Positions 33,434 to 42,129 of a DNA stretch of 64,000 nt are shown here, in pieces. Within the stretch, counting starts at the first letter, position 1; each line of letters begins with the position of its first letter. Both the position numbers and the translations under genes were made by a program. Below the pieces are notes generated by a model. It ran no database searches and was not told where the DNA came from. It was given only the letters and a program-made list of their open reading frames with translations. The stretch comes from JACCUZ01 sp038246575 (GTDB lineage Bacteria > Actinomycetota > Actinomycetes > JACCUZ01): positions 31,597-95,596 of the forward strand of contig JBBRVU010000002.1 of the NCBI GenBank assembly GCA_038246575.1, given 5' to 3'.

Positions 33434-33479
33434 AGCGCAAAAATGCGCTAATCCGATTAGAGCATGGATGCGCTAACCT
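33434..33479. promoter_or_regulatory. palindromic operator and -10 box between ARPP-1 and NrtR-like genes
   Basis: A 21-bp near-perfect palindrome spans 33444-33464: TGCGCTAATC, a central C, and GATTAGAGCA (nine of ten pairs). It shares its left half with a second dyad, AGCGCA-AAAA-TGCGCT (33434-33449), and a further TGCGCTAA lies at 33469-33476. The -10 box TAACCT (33474-33479) overlaps that last half site and is seven bases from the GTG at 33487, so the regulator's message would be leaderless and a bound repressor would cover both divergent promoters. Confidence 0.65.
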
Positions 33480-33486
33480 GTCCAGC

Positions 33487-34248
33487 GTGTCGTCACGTGT
33501 CCGCTCGGACCTCGCCAAGTGGCCGCGCCCTTCAGTGGCGGTCGACGTCGCTCTGCTCACCGTGGTTCCCGGCGGGCGCGGCGGCGGTCAGCTCAGCGTC
33601 CTGGTGCACCGCCGGACCACGGGGTACGGGCGCGGGAGATGGTCGCTGCCCGGCAGCTTCGTCCACGAGCAGGAGCGCCTGGAGCAGGCGGCGCTGCGCG
33701 CGCTGCGCGACAAGGTGGGCGTCGCCGGGGAGCAGCCCCAGCAGCTGCGTGTCTTCGACGACCCGGGCCGCGACGACCGCGGCTGGGTGCTCAGCGTCGC
33801 TCACGTCGACCTCGTCCCCTACGTGCGGCTCGCGCCGATCGTCAGCGACTCGTGCCAACTCGTTCCGGTCGACGGCCGGCCACCGGCTGCCGTAGTGCAG
33901 GGGGAGCGCGGCGGGCTGCTGTTCGACCACGACCAGATCGTCGTGGAGGCAGTCCACTGGGCCCGCCGGGCCTACACCGAGCATCCAGACCCGATGCGGC
34001 TCCTGGACGACGAGTTCACCATTCACGAGCTGCGCCTGGTGCACGAGGCCGTACTGGACAGCGGGGACCTGCCCAAGGACACGTTCCGGCGTCAGATGGA
34101 AGCCCTCGTCGAGCCCACCGGCACCAAGCGCACTGGGACGGTGGGCAAGCCCGCCAGCCTGTTCCGCCGTGCCGACCCGTCCCAGACGCGACGGCGCCCA
34201 CAGCCGTCTGGGCATCGTGTTCCCGAGCACGACAACGAGCGCACCTAA
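33487..34248 (+). CDS. NrtR-like Nudix transcription regulator
   Basis: 253 residues from GTG 33487. The Nudix fold is seen in VAVDVALLTVVPGGRGGGQLSVLVHRR and RGRWSLPGSFVHEQERLEQAALRALRDKVGV; the Nudix box lacks the full set of catalytic glutamates (no REExxEE), as in regulators that bind ADP-ribose without cutting it. The C-terminal winged helix has LLDDEFTIHELRLVHEAVLDSGDLPKDTFRRQMEAL, a signature of NrtR proteins. NrtR members repress NAD-related genes until ADP-ribose binds. Its own promoter overlaps the proposed operator, so self-control is likely. The basic tail (last 40 residues) is disordered. Confidence 0.85.
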   Translation: MSSRVRSDLAKWPRPSVAVDVALLTVVPGGRGGGQLSVLVHRRTTGYGRGRWSLPGSFVHEQERLEQAALRALRDKVGVAGEQPQQLRVFDDPGRDDRGWVLSVAHVDLVPYVRLAPIVSDSCQLVPVDGRPPAAVVQGERGGLLFDHDQIVVEAVHWARRAYTEHPDPMRLLDDEFTIHELRLVHEAVLDSGDLPKDTFRRQMEALVEPTGTKRTGTVGKPASLFRRADPSQTRRRPQPSGHRVPEHDNERT

Positions 34249-34281
34249 GCGAACCCCGAGCAGCAACCAAGGAGCAGGCCG

Positions 34282-35283
34282 ATGCCGACAAGGACGGACT
34301 ACGAGCGTTTCTGGCCCGAGGTGGACCGCGCCCTGGCCCGACGGCCCGGCGCACCCGAACCGAGGGCATTCCGACCAGAGAAGAACTACCGCGACTTCTT
34401 CGGCCCCACCCACCCGGAGTTCCCGGTCCGGTGGAGCATCAACTTCCCGCGTGAAGGCATGAGGGTCGAGGCAAACCTCGCCCTCGGCCGACCCGAACAG
34501 ACTGATCGAGCAGAGGGATGGCTCGCCGATCACGTCGAGGACATCACCCAGGAGTATGACGGCCCGGAGGATGTGATCGCCGAAGCGCGAGACACCGCCC
34601 GGGGCAACCGGGTCTGCCGGGTCGCCGTCTACCGCGCTGGCACCGTCGGACAAGTGGATCCGAGCCAGAGCGCGGAGTGGTTCGTCGACCGGCTGGAGCA
34701 CCTACAGGCCGCATTCGGGGCGGCCGCGACCGGCGAGCCGGTGTGGATGCCAGGTGAGACGCCCACCCCGGTAGCACAGGCACGGCAGCAGCTCTCCGGC
34801 CGCGGATACCAGAAGCCTTACGTCCCCAAGGCGGACCGCGAGCTCCGGCTGCAGGCTGCGATCGCCGCAGCAGATTTCGCCCTGGCTCAGACCGAGATGC
34901 ACCCGACGATGCGCAAACGGATCCTGGTCCAGGCCACCTGGGAGGTCACCGAGGTCGACGGCAAGCTCACCCCGAAGTTCCGCAGCCCAGCCGCCATGAG
35001 CTATGACGGCCCGAAGTACCACTCCGTCCTGCGCCACGACCACGTATTCACCCGCGCCGGGCTGATCGCACAGCTGCTCAAGGACCCATCGACCACCGAG
35101 CAGGTGCTCAGAGCAGCAGTGGCTTGCCTTGTCACCCAGGACGAGCACACGAGGCTGAGCGCCTTCGACACGATGCACGAAGGATGGGATCGGTACCTGG
35201 CGGCCCAGGTGGACGTCCTCGACGCGGGCACCGGCCAGCACGTCATCAGGGACGGCGCAATCGTCGGCGAGCTGCACCACTGA
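34282..35283 (+). CDS. protein of unknown function beside the NrtR/SIR2 genes
   Basis: 333 residues from ATG 34282 after AAGGAG (caaccaaggagcaggccg). The N-terminal ~150 residues (YERFWPEVDRALARRPGAPEP, WSINFPREGMRVEANLALG, ERFV-type helices) look slightly like DUF4268, a restriction-enzyme-associated fold, but the match is weak. The C-terminal part has MHPTMRKRILVQATWEVTEVDGKLTPKF and LRHDHVFTRAGLIAQLLKD, which I do not recognise. It follows the NrtR gene by 33 bases, so it is probably under the same control, and is convergent with the macro-SIR2 gene. Confidence 0.65.
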   Translation: MPTRTDYERFWPEVDRALARRPGAPEPRAFRPEKNYRDFFGPTHPEFPVRWSINFPREGMRVEANLALGRPEQTDRAEGWLADHVEDITQEYDGPEDVIAEARDTARGNRVCRVAVYRAGTVGQVDPSQSAEWFVDRLEHLQAAFGAAATGEPVWMPGETPTPVAQARQQLSGRGYQKPYVPKADRELRLQAAIAAADFALAQTEMHPTMRKRILVQATWEVTEVDGKLTPKFRSPAAMSYDGPKYHSVLRHDHVFTRAGLIAQLLKDPSTTEQVLRAAVACLVTQDEHTRLSAFDTMHEGWDRYLAAQVDVLDAGTGQHVIRDGAIVGELHH

Positions 35284-35349
35284 GAGCGCTCCCGGGAGAC
35301 TGGGCGGTAGTGCCGGCCAGCGGGGCTGGCAAATTACCGCGAGCGCCAG

Positions 35350-36948
35350 CTAGATGGCCGGGACGTCGTGGTCTGGGCCGCCGAGCTGGCGCAGCGAGTT
35401 GGCGATCACTCGCCACGCCGGTGTGGCGCGCTCGGCGGCGTCACAGCTGGCGGCGAAGTCGCGAAGCTTGCTGCGCAGCGACCGTTCGGCCCCGGACAGC
35501 ACTCCGTCGTACTCGGGCGCCAGCAGGTAGGTCTGGCTATCGGAGGCGTGCGCCAGCAGGCAATCGAGGAAGATCTCAAGGAGCCTCGCCGCCTCCGGCA
35601 TGGGCTCCTGTGCGGAATCGTGGTCGGCGTCGGCCGCGGACGAGTCGGTCATCGGCAGCAGGTCGAGGCTGTCGGCCCAGACGCGGCGCTGCAGGTCATC
35701 GCTGTCGAGGACCAAGGCGGTTCCGAACGAGGCACCCGTCCGGCGACGGTCGGGCATCGCACGGCGCACGTCGTGCACGATCGCGTGGAAGTGGTCGTCG
35801 GTCAGCCCGAAGCCGACGAACAGCAGGTGATGGGTGATCAGCAACGCCTTCACGATCGCGGACAGTGCCTCCCGATTGGCGCCGTAGCCCAGGTAGTCGT
35901 CGCGGGTGAGCACGATGCTGCTGGGGTCGGTCACGCTGCCGTGCAGCTTCAGTAGCCACCGGTCCCCGGCCGCAGCTGAGGCCTCGGGCAGCACGGCAAC
36001 CCGGTGGCCGGCGTCCGCCGAGGCGATCTCGAAGAGCCGGTCGTAGTTTAGGGTGACGGCCTGGGTGACCGGCAGAGTCGCGAGCAGAGCCGGCGCCAGC
36101 CCGTAGCGGTCGCGGTCGACCGCGGCGACGACCGTGGCACCGAAGTCGAGACCCTGCTCCTGAAACAATTCGCGCAGGACATGCCCCTGGTCCAAGACGT
36201 CGAGCTCGCCCAGCTGGTGGCGTTGTGTCCCCGTCAGCTCGGCGGTCACGGCCAGCTGGTCGATGAGCTTGGCCCAGGTGGGCAACCCGGCGCTGACGCT
36301 CACCCCTGCGCCCATGAACGGCACGAGACGGCCCTGGGCTGCCACCGCGGCCAGCTCCTCGGCCTTCCCTCGCAGCCGCGGACTCAGATCCGGCCACGGT
36401 TCCGGGGCATCGGCCCGCTTCCGCTGCGCCTGGGTCAGGGCAAGGTCGGACTCCGACCACAAGACCAGCGCGACGTCGACACCGACCTCAGTGGCCGCGT
36501 CCCGGGCAGCGGTGATCACCTCGAGGAGCACGGCACCCCGCTGCGGGCCGCCTCCCCCCGCGCCGGTGGCGAACGCCGGCATCCCCAGCAACGGCACCGA
36601 ACGGTCGGTCATCCGGTCCCGAGCCGCAACCGCGGCCGCTGCCGTCGTGACGAACGCCCGCACGGCGGGGCGCACATCGGCAGGGTCCAGCACGCCGTCG
36701 AGCGGGACGGCTGTCAGCACCGGCAGCGGGTCACCACCCGGCCAGTCCACCATGGCGGTGGCCAGGTGCTCCCCGGACCCGAACCGCGGCGTACTGCCCC
36801 TGGCCGTCTCGATGGCTTGCCGAAGCCCGGGAACGGCGTCGTACCAGGGGTCTTCCACGGTGTAGGTCGTGTCTCCGGGCAGCAGCCATGCATCGCACAT
36901 GAAGTGGGTCAGGTTCCCGCGGAAGACGAACAGGTGCGATGGCGGCAT
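35350..36948 (-). CDS. macro-like domain fused to SIR2 NAD-hydrolase domain
   Basis: 532 residues from ATG 36948, with GGAGG upstream. Residues ~1-180 resemble a macro domain: FRGNLTHFMCDAWLLPGD at the start and SVPLLGMPAFATGAGGGGPQRGAVLLEVITAA near the end (ADP-ribose-binding loop-like). SIR2 follows: LVPFMGAGVSVSAGLPTWAKL (~210), AVTLNYDRLFE (~299), WLLKLHGSV (~331, catalytic His) and LFVGFGLTDDHFHAIV. The last ~130 residues are helical. SIR2 proteins in defence islands destroy NAD on infection; a macro domain would sense or remove ADP-ribose. The pairing with ARPP-1 and NrtR genes next door points to an ADP-ribose/NAD circuit. Confidence 0.82.
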   Translation of the reverse strand: MPPSHLFVFRGNLTHFMCDAWLLPGDTTYTVEDPWYDAVPGLRQAIETARGSTPRFGSGEHLATAMVDWPGGDPLPVLTAVPLDGVLDPADVRPAVRAFVTTAAAAVAARDRMTDRSVPLLGMPAFATGAGGGGPQRGAVLLEVITAARDAATEVGVDVALVLWSESDLALTQAQRKRADAPEPWPDLSPRLRGKAEELAAVAAQGRLVPFMGAGVSVSAGLPTWAKLIDQLAVTAELTGTQRHQLGELDVLDQGHVLRELFQEQGLDFGATVVAAVDRDRYGLAPALLATLPVTQAVTLNYDRLFEIASADAGHRVAVLPEASAAAGDRWLLKLHGSVTDPSSIVLTRDDYLGYGANREALSAIVKALLITHHLLFVGFGLTDDHFHAIVHDVRRAMPDRRRTGASFGTALVLDSDDLQRRVWADSLDLLPMTDSSAADADHDSAQEPMPEAARLLEIFLDCLLAHASDSQTYLLAPEYDGVLSGAERSLRSKLRDFAASCDAAERATPAWRVIANSLRQLGGPDHDVPAI

Positions 36949-37076
36949 GTCGGAGATCCTCCCAGCCGAACTATCGCCAGACGGAAGAAGGCGGTCATTC
37001 TTCCGGTCTCTGTCCGGCCCCCTGCCTACAGTCAGCCCATCGACCAGACCGCTGGTCGCGGGGGCGCCGAACGGGG

Positions 37077-40000
37077 ATGCACGTGCAGAACATCGACGGC
37101 CAGCTGGTGCTGAGCCCGACCGACCTGACCAAGCACCTGGCGTGCCGGCACGCCACCACCCTCGACCTGGCCGTGGTCGGCGGCAACCTGCCGAAGCCGG
37201 TGCTGGACTCCGATGAGCTGGAATTGATCTTCGGACTCGGGCTTGCCCACGAGCACGCCTACCTCGCCTCGCTGCGCGCTGAGGGCAAGTCGGTGACGGA
37301 GATCCCGACTGCGTTCGACCCTGCGGGCCGCCGCGAAGCCGAGCGCCAGACGTTGCAGGCGATGCAGTCCGGGGTCGACGTCGTCTACCAGGGCACCTTC
37401 TTCGACGGAGCGTGGGGCGGGCAGGCCGACTTCCTGCTCCGCGTCGAGCGCCCGTCAACCCTGGGAAGGTGGTCCTACGAGGTCGCGGACACCAAGTTGG
37501 CCCGGCGGATGAAGGTCCCCGCGCTGCTGCAGATGGCCGTGTACGCAGACCGACTCGAGGAGCTGCAGGGGGTTGCCCCGGAACGGCTGCTGGTGGTGAC
37601 CGGCGACGGGGAGCAACGACCGTGGCGGCTGGTCGACGTCGCCGCCTACGCCCGGCGAGCCCGCGCTCGGCTGCGTGACTTCGTCGAGCATCCGCCGGAT
37701 ACCGACCCGGTCAAGGTCGAGCACTGCGCACAGTGTCGCTGGCTGGACCGTTGCGCGGGCCAGTGGCGGGCCGCCGACGACCTCACACTGGTCGCGTTCA
37801 TGCGCAACGACCACCGCGAGGCGCTGCGCCGGCACGGGATCACCACGCTCGCCCAGCTCGGCGCCGGCACGGTCGATGACCTCCCGACCACCATTGGCCG
37901 AGCATCCCGCGAGCGACTGGTGCAACAGGCCGCCGAGCAGCTCAACGAGCGCCGCACCGGCAAGCCGTCCTACCTCCTGCTGCCGCCGCAGAGCCGGACC
38001 GGCCTGCTGCGGCTCCCAGCACCCGACGAGGGTGACCTGTACCTCGACTTCGAGGGAGACCCCTACGCCGAGGGCGGAGAGGGCCGGGAGTACCTCGCCG
38101 GCCTCGGCGACCGGCACGGCGGCTTCACCCCGCTGTGGGCACACAGCCGCGACCAGGAACGGCAGCTCACCGTCGAGCTGGTCGACCGGCTCCTCGAGCG
38201 CTGGCGCCGGCACCCCGCCATGCACGTGTACCACTACGCCCCCTACGAGACCACCGCCCTGAAACGGCTGACCGCACGCCACGGCGTCAGCGAGGCCGAG
38301 CTCGACCAGCTGCTGCGTGGCGAACGGTTCGTCGACCTCTACGCCGTGGTCCGCCAGGGCATGCGGATCAGCAAACCGTCGTACTCCATCAAGAAGCTCG
38401 AGGCGTTCTACTGGAACGCCGAGCGGAACAAGAACGAGGACGTCGCCGACGCGATGGCGAGCGTGATCGCCTACGAACGCTGGCTGACGCAGGGCGGCGA
38501 GGACATCCTGCCTGCCATCGAGGCCTACAACCGCGACGATGTTGTCTCCACCCACGACCTGCACGGCTGGCTCGAGGGCCGGCGCACCGAGCTCGAAGAA
38601 GCGCACGGCCCGCAGCCTCGCCCGCACCAAGAGCCGCCCGAGCCCGACAAGCCGCTGAGCCCGCAGGAGCTCGCGGAGCTGGACCTCGCTGAGAGGCTCC
38701 GCACCGCGGGGGAGCCGCTGCTGGCCGACCTCGTGCAGTGGCACCGGCGGGAGGCTCGCCCGGCCTGGTGGGAGTTCTTCCGCCTCGAGGAGCTCCTTGA
38801 GGACGAGCTGGAAGACGACGGATCGGCCCTCGGTCCGCTGTCCGCGCCGCAGCTCGCCGGCCAGCACAAGCAGAGCAGGCTCTGGCGCTACACCTTCCCC
38901 CCGCAGGACACCCGGGTCCGGGTGGGCCAGCCCGCTCACGACGTCACCGACCACGAGAGCGCGGGCACGGTCGTCGAGCTTGACCCGGCAGCCGGGTTCA
39001 TCGTGGTCAAGCGCAAGGCCGACCCCAAGCCATCCCGTGGCTTCGGCCCGCCAGGGCCGATCAAAACCGACGTCCTGCAGGCATCGATTGCCGCCACCGG
39101 ACACGACACGATGAACGGCACTTCCCGGCTGGCCGCGGCAGTGCTGAATCGCCACGTGCCGGCAGGCACAGCCCGGCAAGCCGGCGAGTCGGCACAGAAC
39201 GCCGTGCTGCGCGTCGGCCGTGGACTCCGGCACCAGGTTCTCGCCGTACAAGGGCCGCCCGGCAGCGGCAAGAGCACGGTCGGGGCCGACCTCATCCGGG
39301 CATTGCTCGACGACGGGAAGCGGGTCGGCGTTACCGCCACCTCCCACGCGGTGATCGGGCACCTACTCGGCAAAGTCGGCTGGCCCGCCCTGCAACGGTG
39401 CAACGACATTGAGGACCTTTCCGGGGCGCCCGACGTGACCCAGGCGAAGAGCACCGCCGAGGTCGCCGCAGCCCTGGCGGCCGGCGACGTCGCCCTGGTC
39501 GGCGGCACCGCCTGGGTCTGGGCGCACCCGGACATGGCCGAAGCGGTCGATGTCCTCGTCGTCGACGAAGCCGGTCAGTTCTCCCTCGCCAACGCGGTAG
39601 CGGTCGCCCGCGGCGCGACAGCCATGGTGCTGCTCGGCGATCCCCAACAGCTGGCCCAACCCACCCAGGCGCTCCATCCGCCCGGCGCGGGTGCCTCCGC
39701 GCTCGAGCACCTGCTCGACGGTCACGACACCGTGCCTGAGGACCGCGGCGTCTTCCTCGACCTGTCCTGGCGCATGCACCCGCATGTCACCGTGTTCATC
39801 TCCGATCTCGCCTACGAGGGCCGCCTCCGGTCGGCGACTGGTCGAGACCGCCAGACCCTCCTGCCGGGCGGACCACTGTCCGGCAGCGGACTACGCCTGC
39901 GCACCGTTCCGCACGTGGCCAACGCGGCCCGCTCCACCGAGGAAGCCGACGAGATCGAACAGCTCTGGCACTCCCTGATCGGGCAGGGCTACGTCGACGT

Positions 40001-40376
40001 CGACGGCTTGGAGCGACCGATCGGAGCCGACGACGTGCTGATCGTGGCCCCGTTCAACAACCAGGTCGGCGAGCTACTGCGCCGACTGCCGAACGCCCGC
40101 GTCGGGACCGTCGACAAGTTCCAAGGCCAGGAAGCGCCAGTGGTCATCTACTCGATGACCAGCTCGAGCGCCGAGGACGCACCGCGTGGTGTGGGCTTCC
40201 TGTACGACCTGCACCGCCTGAACGTCGCAGTCAGTCGAGCGCAAGCACTCTCCGTGCTCGTCTGCAGCCCGGAACTGCTTGACGCCGCGGTCGACACACC
40301 CGAGCAACTCAGGCGCGTCAACGCCCTCTGCCGCTACGCCGAGATGGCAGGCGCGGCAGTACCTGAAGGACAATGA
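37077..40376 (+). CDS. TM0106-family RecB-like nuclease fused to SF1 helicase
   Basis: 1099 residues from ATG 37077. The N-terminal nuclease has LSPTDLTKHLACRHATTLDL, GGQADFLLRV, YEVADTKLA and a C-terminal iron-sulfur-like cysteine group (HCAQCRWLDRCAGQW, plus the early Cys), as in Cas4/RecB-type enzymes. A DEDD-type exonuclease-like region follows (LYLDFEGDPYA, IEAYNRDDVVSTHDL). The helicase has Walker A GPPGSGKSTVGADL (~727), VLVVDEAGQFSLANAV (~824) and VGTVDKFQGQEAPVVIYSMT. This DNA2-like set is often found in defence islands and may act on foreign DNA ends. It lies head-to-head with the macro-SIR2 gene (128-base gap). Confidence 0.88.
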   Translation: MHVQNIDGQLVLSPTDLTKHLACRHATTLDLAVVGGNLPKPVLDSDELELIFGLGLAHEHAYLASLRAEGKSVTEIPTAFDPAGRREAERQTLQAMQSGVDVVYQGTFFDGAWGGQADFLLRVERPSTLGRWSYEVADTKLARRMKVPALLQMAVYADRLEELQGVAPERLLVVTGDGEQRPWRLVDVAAYARRARARLRDFVEHPPDTDPVKVEHCAQCRWLDRCAGQWRAADDLTLVAFMRNDHREALRRHGITTLAQLGAGTVDDLPTTIGRASRERLVQQAAEQLNERRTGKPSYLLLPPQSRTGLLRLPAPDEGDLYLDFEGDPYAEGGEGREYLAGLGDRHGGFTPLWAHSRDQERQLTVELVDRLLERWRRHPAMHVYHYAPYETTALKRLTARHGVSEAELDQLLRGERFVDLYAVVRQGMRISKPSYSIKKLEAFYWNAERNKNEDVADAMASVIAYERWLTQGGEDILPAIEAYNRDDVVSTHDLHGWLEGRRTELEEAHGPQPRPHQEPPEPDKPLSPQELAELDLAERLRTAGEPLLADLVQWHRREARPAWWEFFRLEELLEDELEDDGSALGPLSAPQLAGQHKQSRLWRYTFPPQDTRVRVGQPAHDVTDHESAGTVVELDPAAGFIVVKRKADPKPSRGFGPPGPIKTDVLQASIAATGHDTMNGTSRLAAAVLNRHVPAGTARQAGESAQNAVLRVGRGLRHQVLAVQGPPGSGKSTVGADLIRALLDDGKRVGVTATSHAVIGHLLGKVGWPALQRCNDIEDLSGAPDVTQAKSTAEVAAALAAGDVALVGGTAWVWAHPDMAEAVDVLVVDEAGQFSLANAVAVARGATAMVLLGDPQQLAQPTQALHPPGAGASALEHLLDGHDTVPEDRGVFLDLSWRMHPHVTVFISDLAYEGRLRSATGRDRQTLLPGGPLSGSGLRLRTVPHVANAARSTEEADEIEQLWHSLIGQGYVDVDGLERPIGADDVLIVAPFNNQVGELLRRLPNARVGTVDKFQGQEAPVVIYSMTSSSAEDAPRGVGFLYDLHRLNVAVSRAQALSVLVCSPELLDAAVDTPEQLRRVNALCRYAEMAGAAVPEGQ

Positions 40377-40545
40377 CCAGTCGCGGACGGGAAGGCGGTG
40401 ACCTCGTGACCAGGTTCGCGATCCAACGGCGGTCCGTGCGCGACCACGCGCGCGCGCCCGGCCAGAGGGCTTCCGCTTTCAGGGGGGCGCACGTGAGGCC
40501 AGCAGTGACTCAAGCATGGTCTGCGACACCGGTCCGGTGGACCCT

Positions 40546-42129
40546 ATGAGCAAGTACGACGGCATCACTCGGCTCCTGCGAGACCGCACCGAACCCACCG
40601 TCACCATCGGCTGGGAGATGCTTGACCGAGCCGTCGGCGGCCTCCCAGCGAGCGCCCGCGACCACCAGCCGTGGTGGCACGGCGACCGGGCCCAGGTCCG
40701 AGCATGGCGCGCGGCAGGCTACGGCTTGGAACGGGTCGAACCCGGGCGTGCCGTCACCTTCCGGCGCGTCACGACTGACGACACCGCGACGCTCGAACGC
40801 GCTCGTCGACCGACACCAGCCCAACCGATGCGCAGCCTTCCAGACGCGTCAGGGCTGACGTCCATCGCCTCCCTAGTGCCCCTGGACACCCTCGTGGTGA
40901 TCCCGTGCTCCAAGCGCAAGGCAATTGGCGGCCTGTCCAAGGTCGGCGTCGCAGGAGGAGAACTGCCCGTTTGGTCGCCCGCGCTCGATAAGGCTCGGGC
41001 AAGCGTCGCCGCCGCCGCGCAGCGCGACGATCGACTGCTGCTCCCCGCCTGGCAGCGCTACACCGGAACCTTCTACACGCACGCCTTCGAAGCGCTCACC
41101 GAGGCCACCCGCCAGCACGCTCCGGTGCTCATACTCTCCGGTGGCTACGGCGTCCTTGAAGCCACTGAGCCCATCGGTTGGTACGAGCGCCGACTCCGCC
41201 TGGGCGACTGGCCGCCCAGGCTGCTCGGCCGCGAGATCGCGCACTACGCCGAGCAGCGCGGACTACATTCCCTAGTCGCGTTCGCTGGCGGAGCGAGCGC
41301 GTACGCCCATGTGATCCGATCCACCGATTGGCCCAGCCTCGGCCTACCGCACGTGGTTCTCGTCACGGCCGAGAGCGCGGGCGGCGCACAGGTAAGTGTG
41401 CCCCGGGACCTTTCCCTCGGCTTCAGTTCTTGGTGTCGCCACCAGGTCGATGCGGCGCCGCTCACGCTACGCGCGGAGTCGTTGGTGTCCGGGAACCCGT
41501 CGCCGCGTGCATCACCTTCCGCCGTGAAGCCAACGCCCGCCGGGACTGGCCATGACGGCACGGCAGATACGAAGAAGGCCGTGGCCCACCTCGCGGATCG
41601 TGCCCACGCCATACCTGCGCATGCGCTGGACCCGCGAGAGCCCGCCCTGCAGCATCCCGGCCTTTACGCGTGGTGGGCCGATGAGGAAGCCCTGCACCTG
41701 CTCCGACACTCGCTGGGACAGGGAATTGGCCCACTCATCTACGCAGGGCAAGCCGGAGCGACAACTCGCCGCCGGGCGATCACCCGAGCCGCCACGCTTA
41801 AGAGCCGCATCGTCGGCCAGCACCTGCGCGCACAAACCCGCGGCTCGACCTTCGCGCTAACCCTGGCCGCCGCCCTGCGCGAGCCACTCGGCCTCACGTT
41901 CGCCGACCCGCGCAAGATCGACACACCGAGCCGGCGAGTGCTCGCACAGTGGATGCGTGCGCACCTCGGCGTTGCCACGTATCCCGTGCCAGACCCGACC
42001 CACCTGGCCCGGCTCGAAGACGACGTCTTGCACGCGCTCGACCCCCCTCTCAATCTCGAGGGCCGAGCCCCCACGCCCGTCAGAACCCGACTGTCCGCAC
42101 TGCGACGAGTCGCTGGAGGAAAACCGTGA
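40546..42129 (+). CDS. DUF7662 / YaaA-like / GIY-YIG three-domain protein
   Basis: 527 residues from ATG 40546 (GGTGG five bases upstream; an upstream ATG at 40516 adds ten). Residues ~1-75 form a DUF7662-like domain (YDGITRLLRD, LPASARDHQPWWHGDRAQVRAW). Residues ~115-280 look like the YaaA/DUF6884 fold (LVVIPCSKRKA, YTGTFYTHAFEAL, LILSGGYGVLEATEPIGWYERRL). Residues ~365-510 resemble a GIY-YIG nuclease (HPGLYAWW, LIYAGQAG, LEDDVLHALDPPLNLEG). DUF7662 is a nucleic-acid-associated domain by recall only. The gene overlaps the next by four bases (GTGA), implying a two-gene unit. The combination suggests damaging or tagging of modified DNA or RNA. Confidence 0.75.
   Translation: MSKYDGITRLLRDRTEPTVTIGWEMLDRAVGGLPASARDHQPWWHGDRAQVRAWRAAGYGLERVEPGRAVTFRRVTTDDTATLERARRPTPAQPMRSLPDASGLTSIASLVPLDTLVVIPCSKRKAIGGLSKVGVAGGELPVWSPALDKARASVAAAAQRDDRLLLPAWQRYTGTFYTHAFEALTEATRQHAPVLILSGGYGVLEATEPIGWYERRLRLGDWPPRLLGREIAHYAEQRGLHSLVAFAGGASAYAHVIRSTDWPSLGLPHVVLVTAESAGGAQVSVPRDLSLGFSSWCRHQVDAAPLTLRAESLVSGNPSPRASPSAVKPTPAGTGHDGTADTKKAVAHLADRAHAIPAHALDPREPALQHPGLYAWWADEEALHLLRHSLGQGIGPLIYAGQAGATTRRRAITRAATLKSRIVGQHLRAQTRGSTFALTLAAALREPLGLTFADPRKIDTPSRRVLAQWMRAHLGVATYPVPDPTHLARLEDDVLHALDPPLNLEGRAPTPVRTRLSALRRVAGGKP

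Noticed and set aside
37455..39362. Long open frame (635 codons) on the minus strand
   Set aside because: Antisense to the RecB-like nuclease-helicase; repetitive shadow translation.
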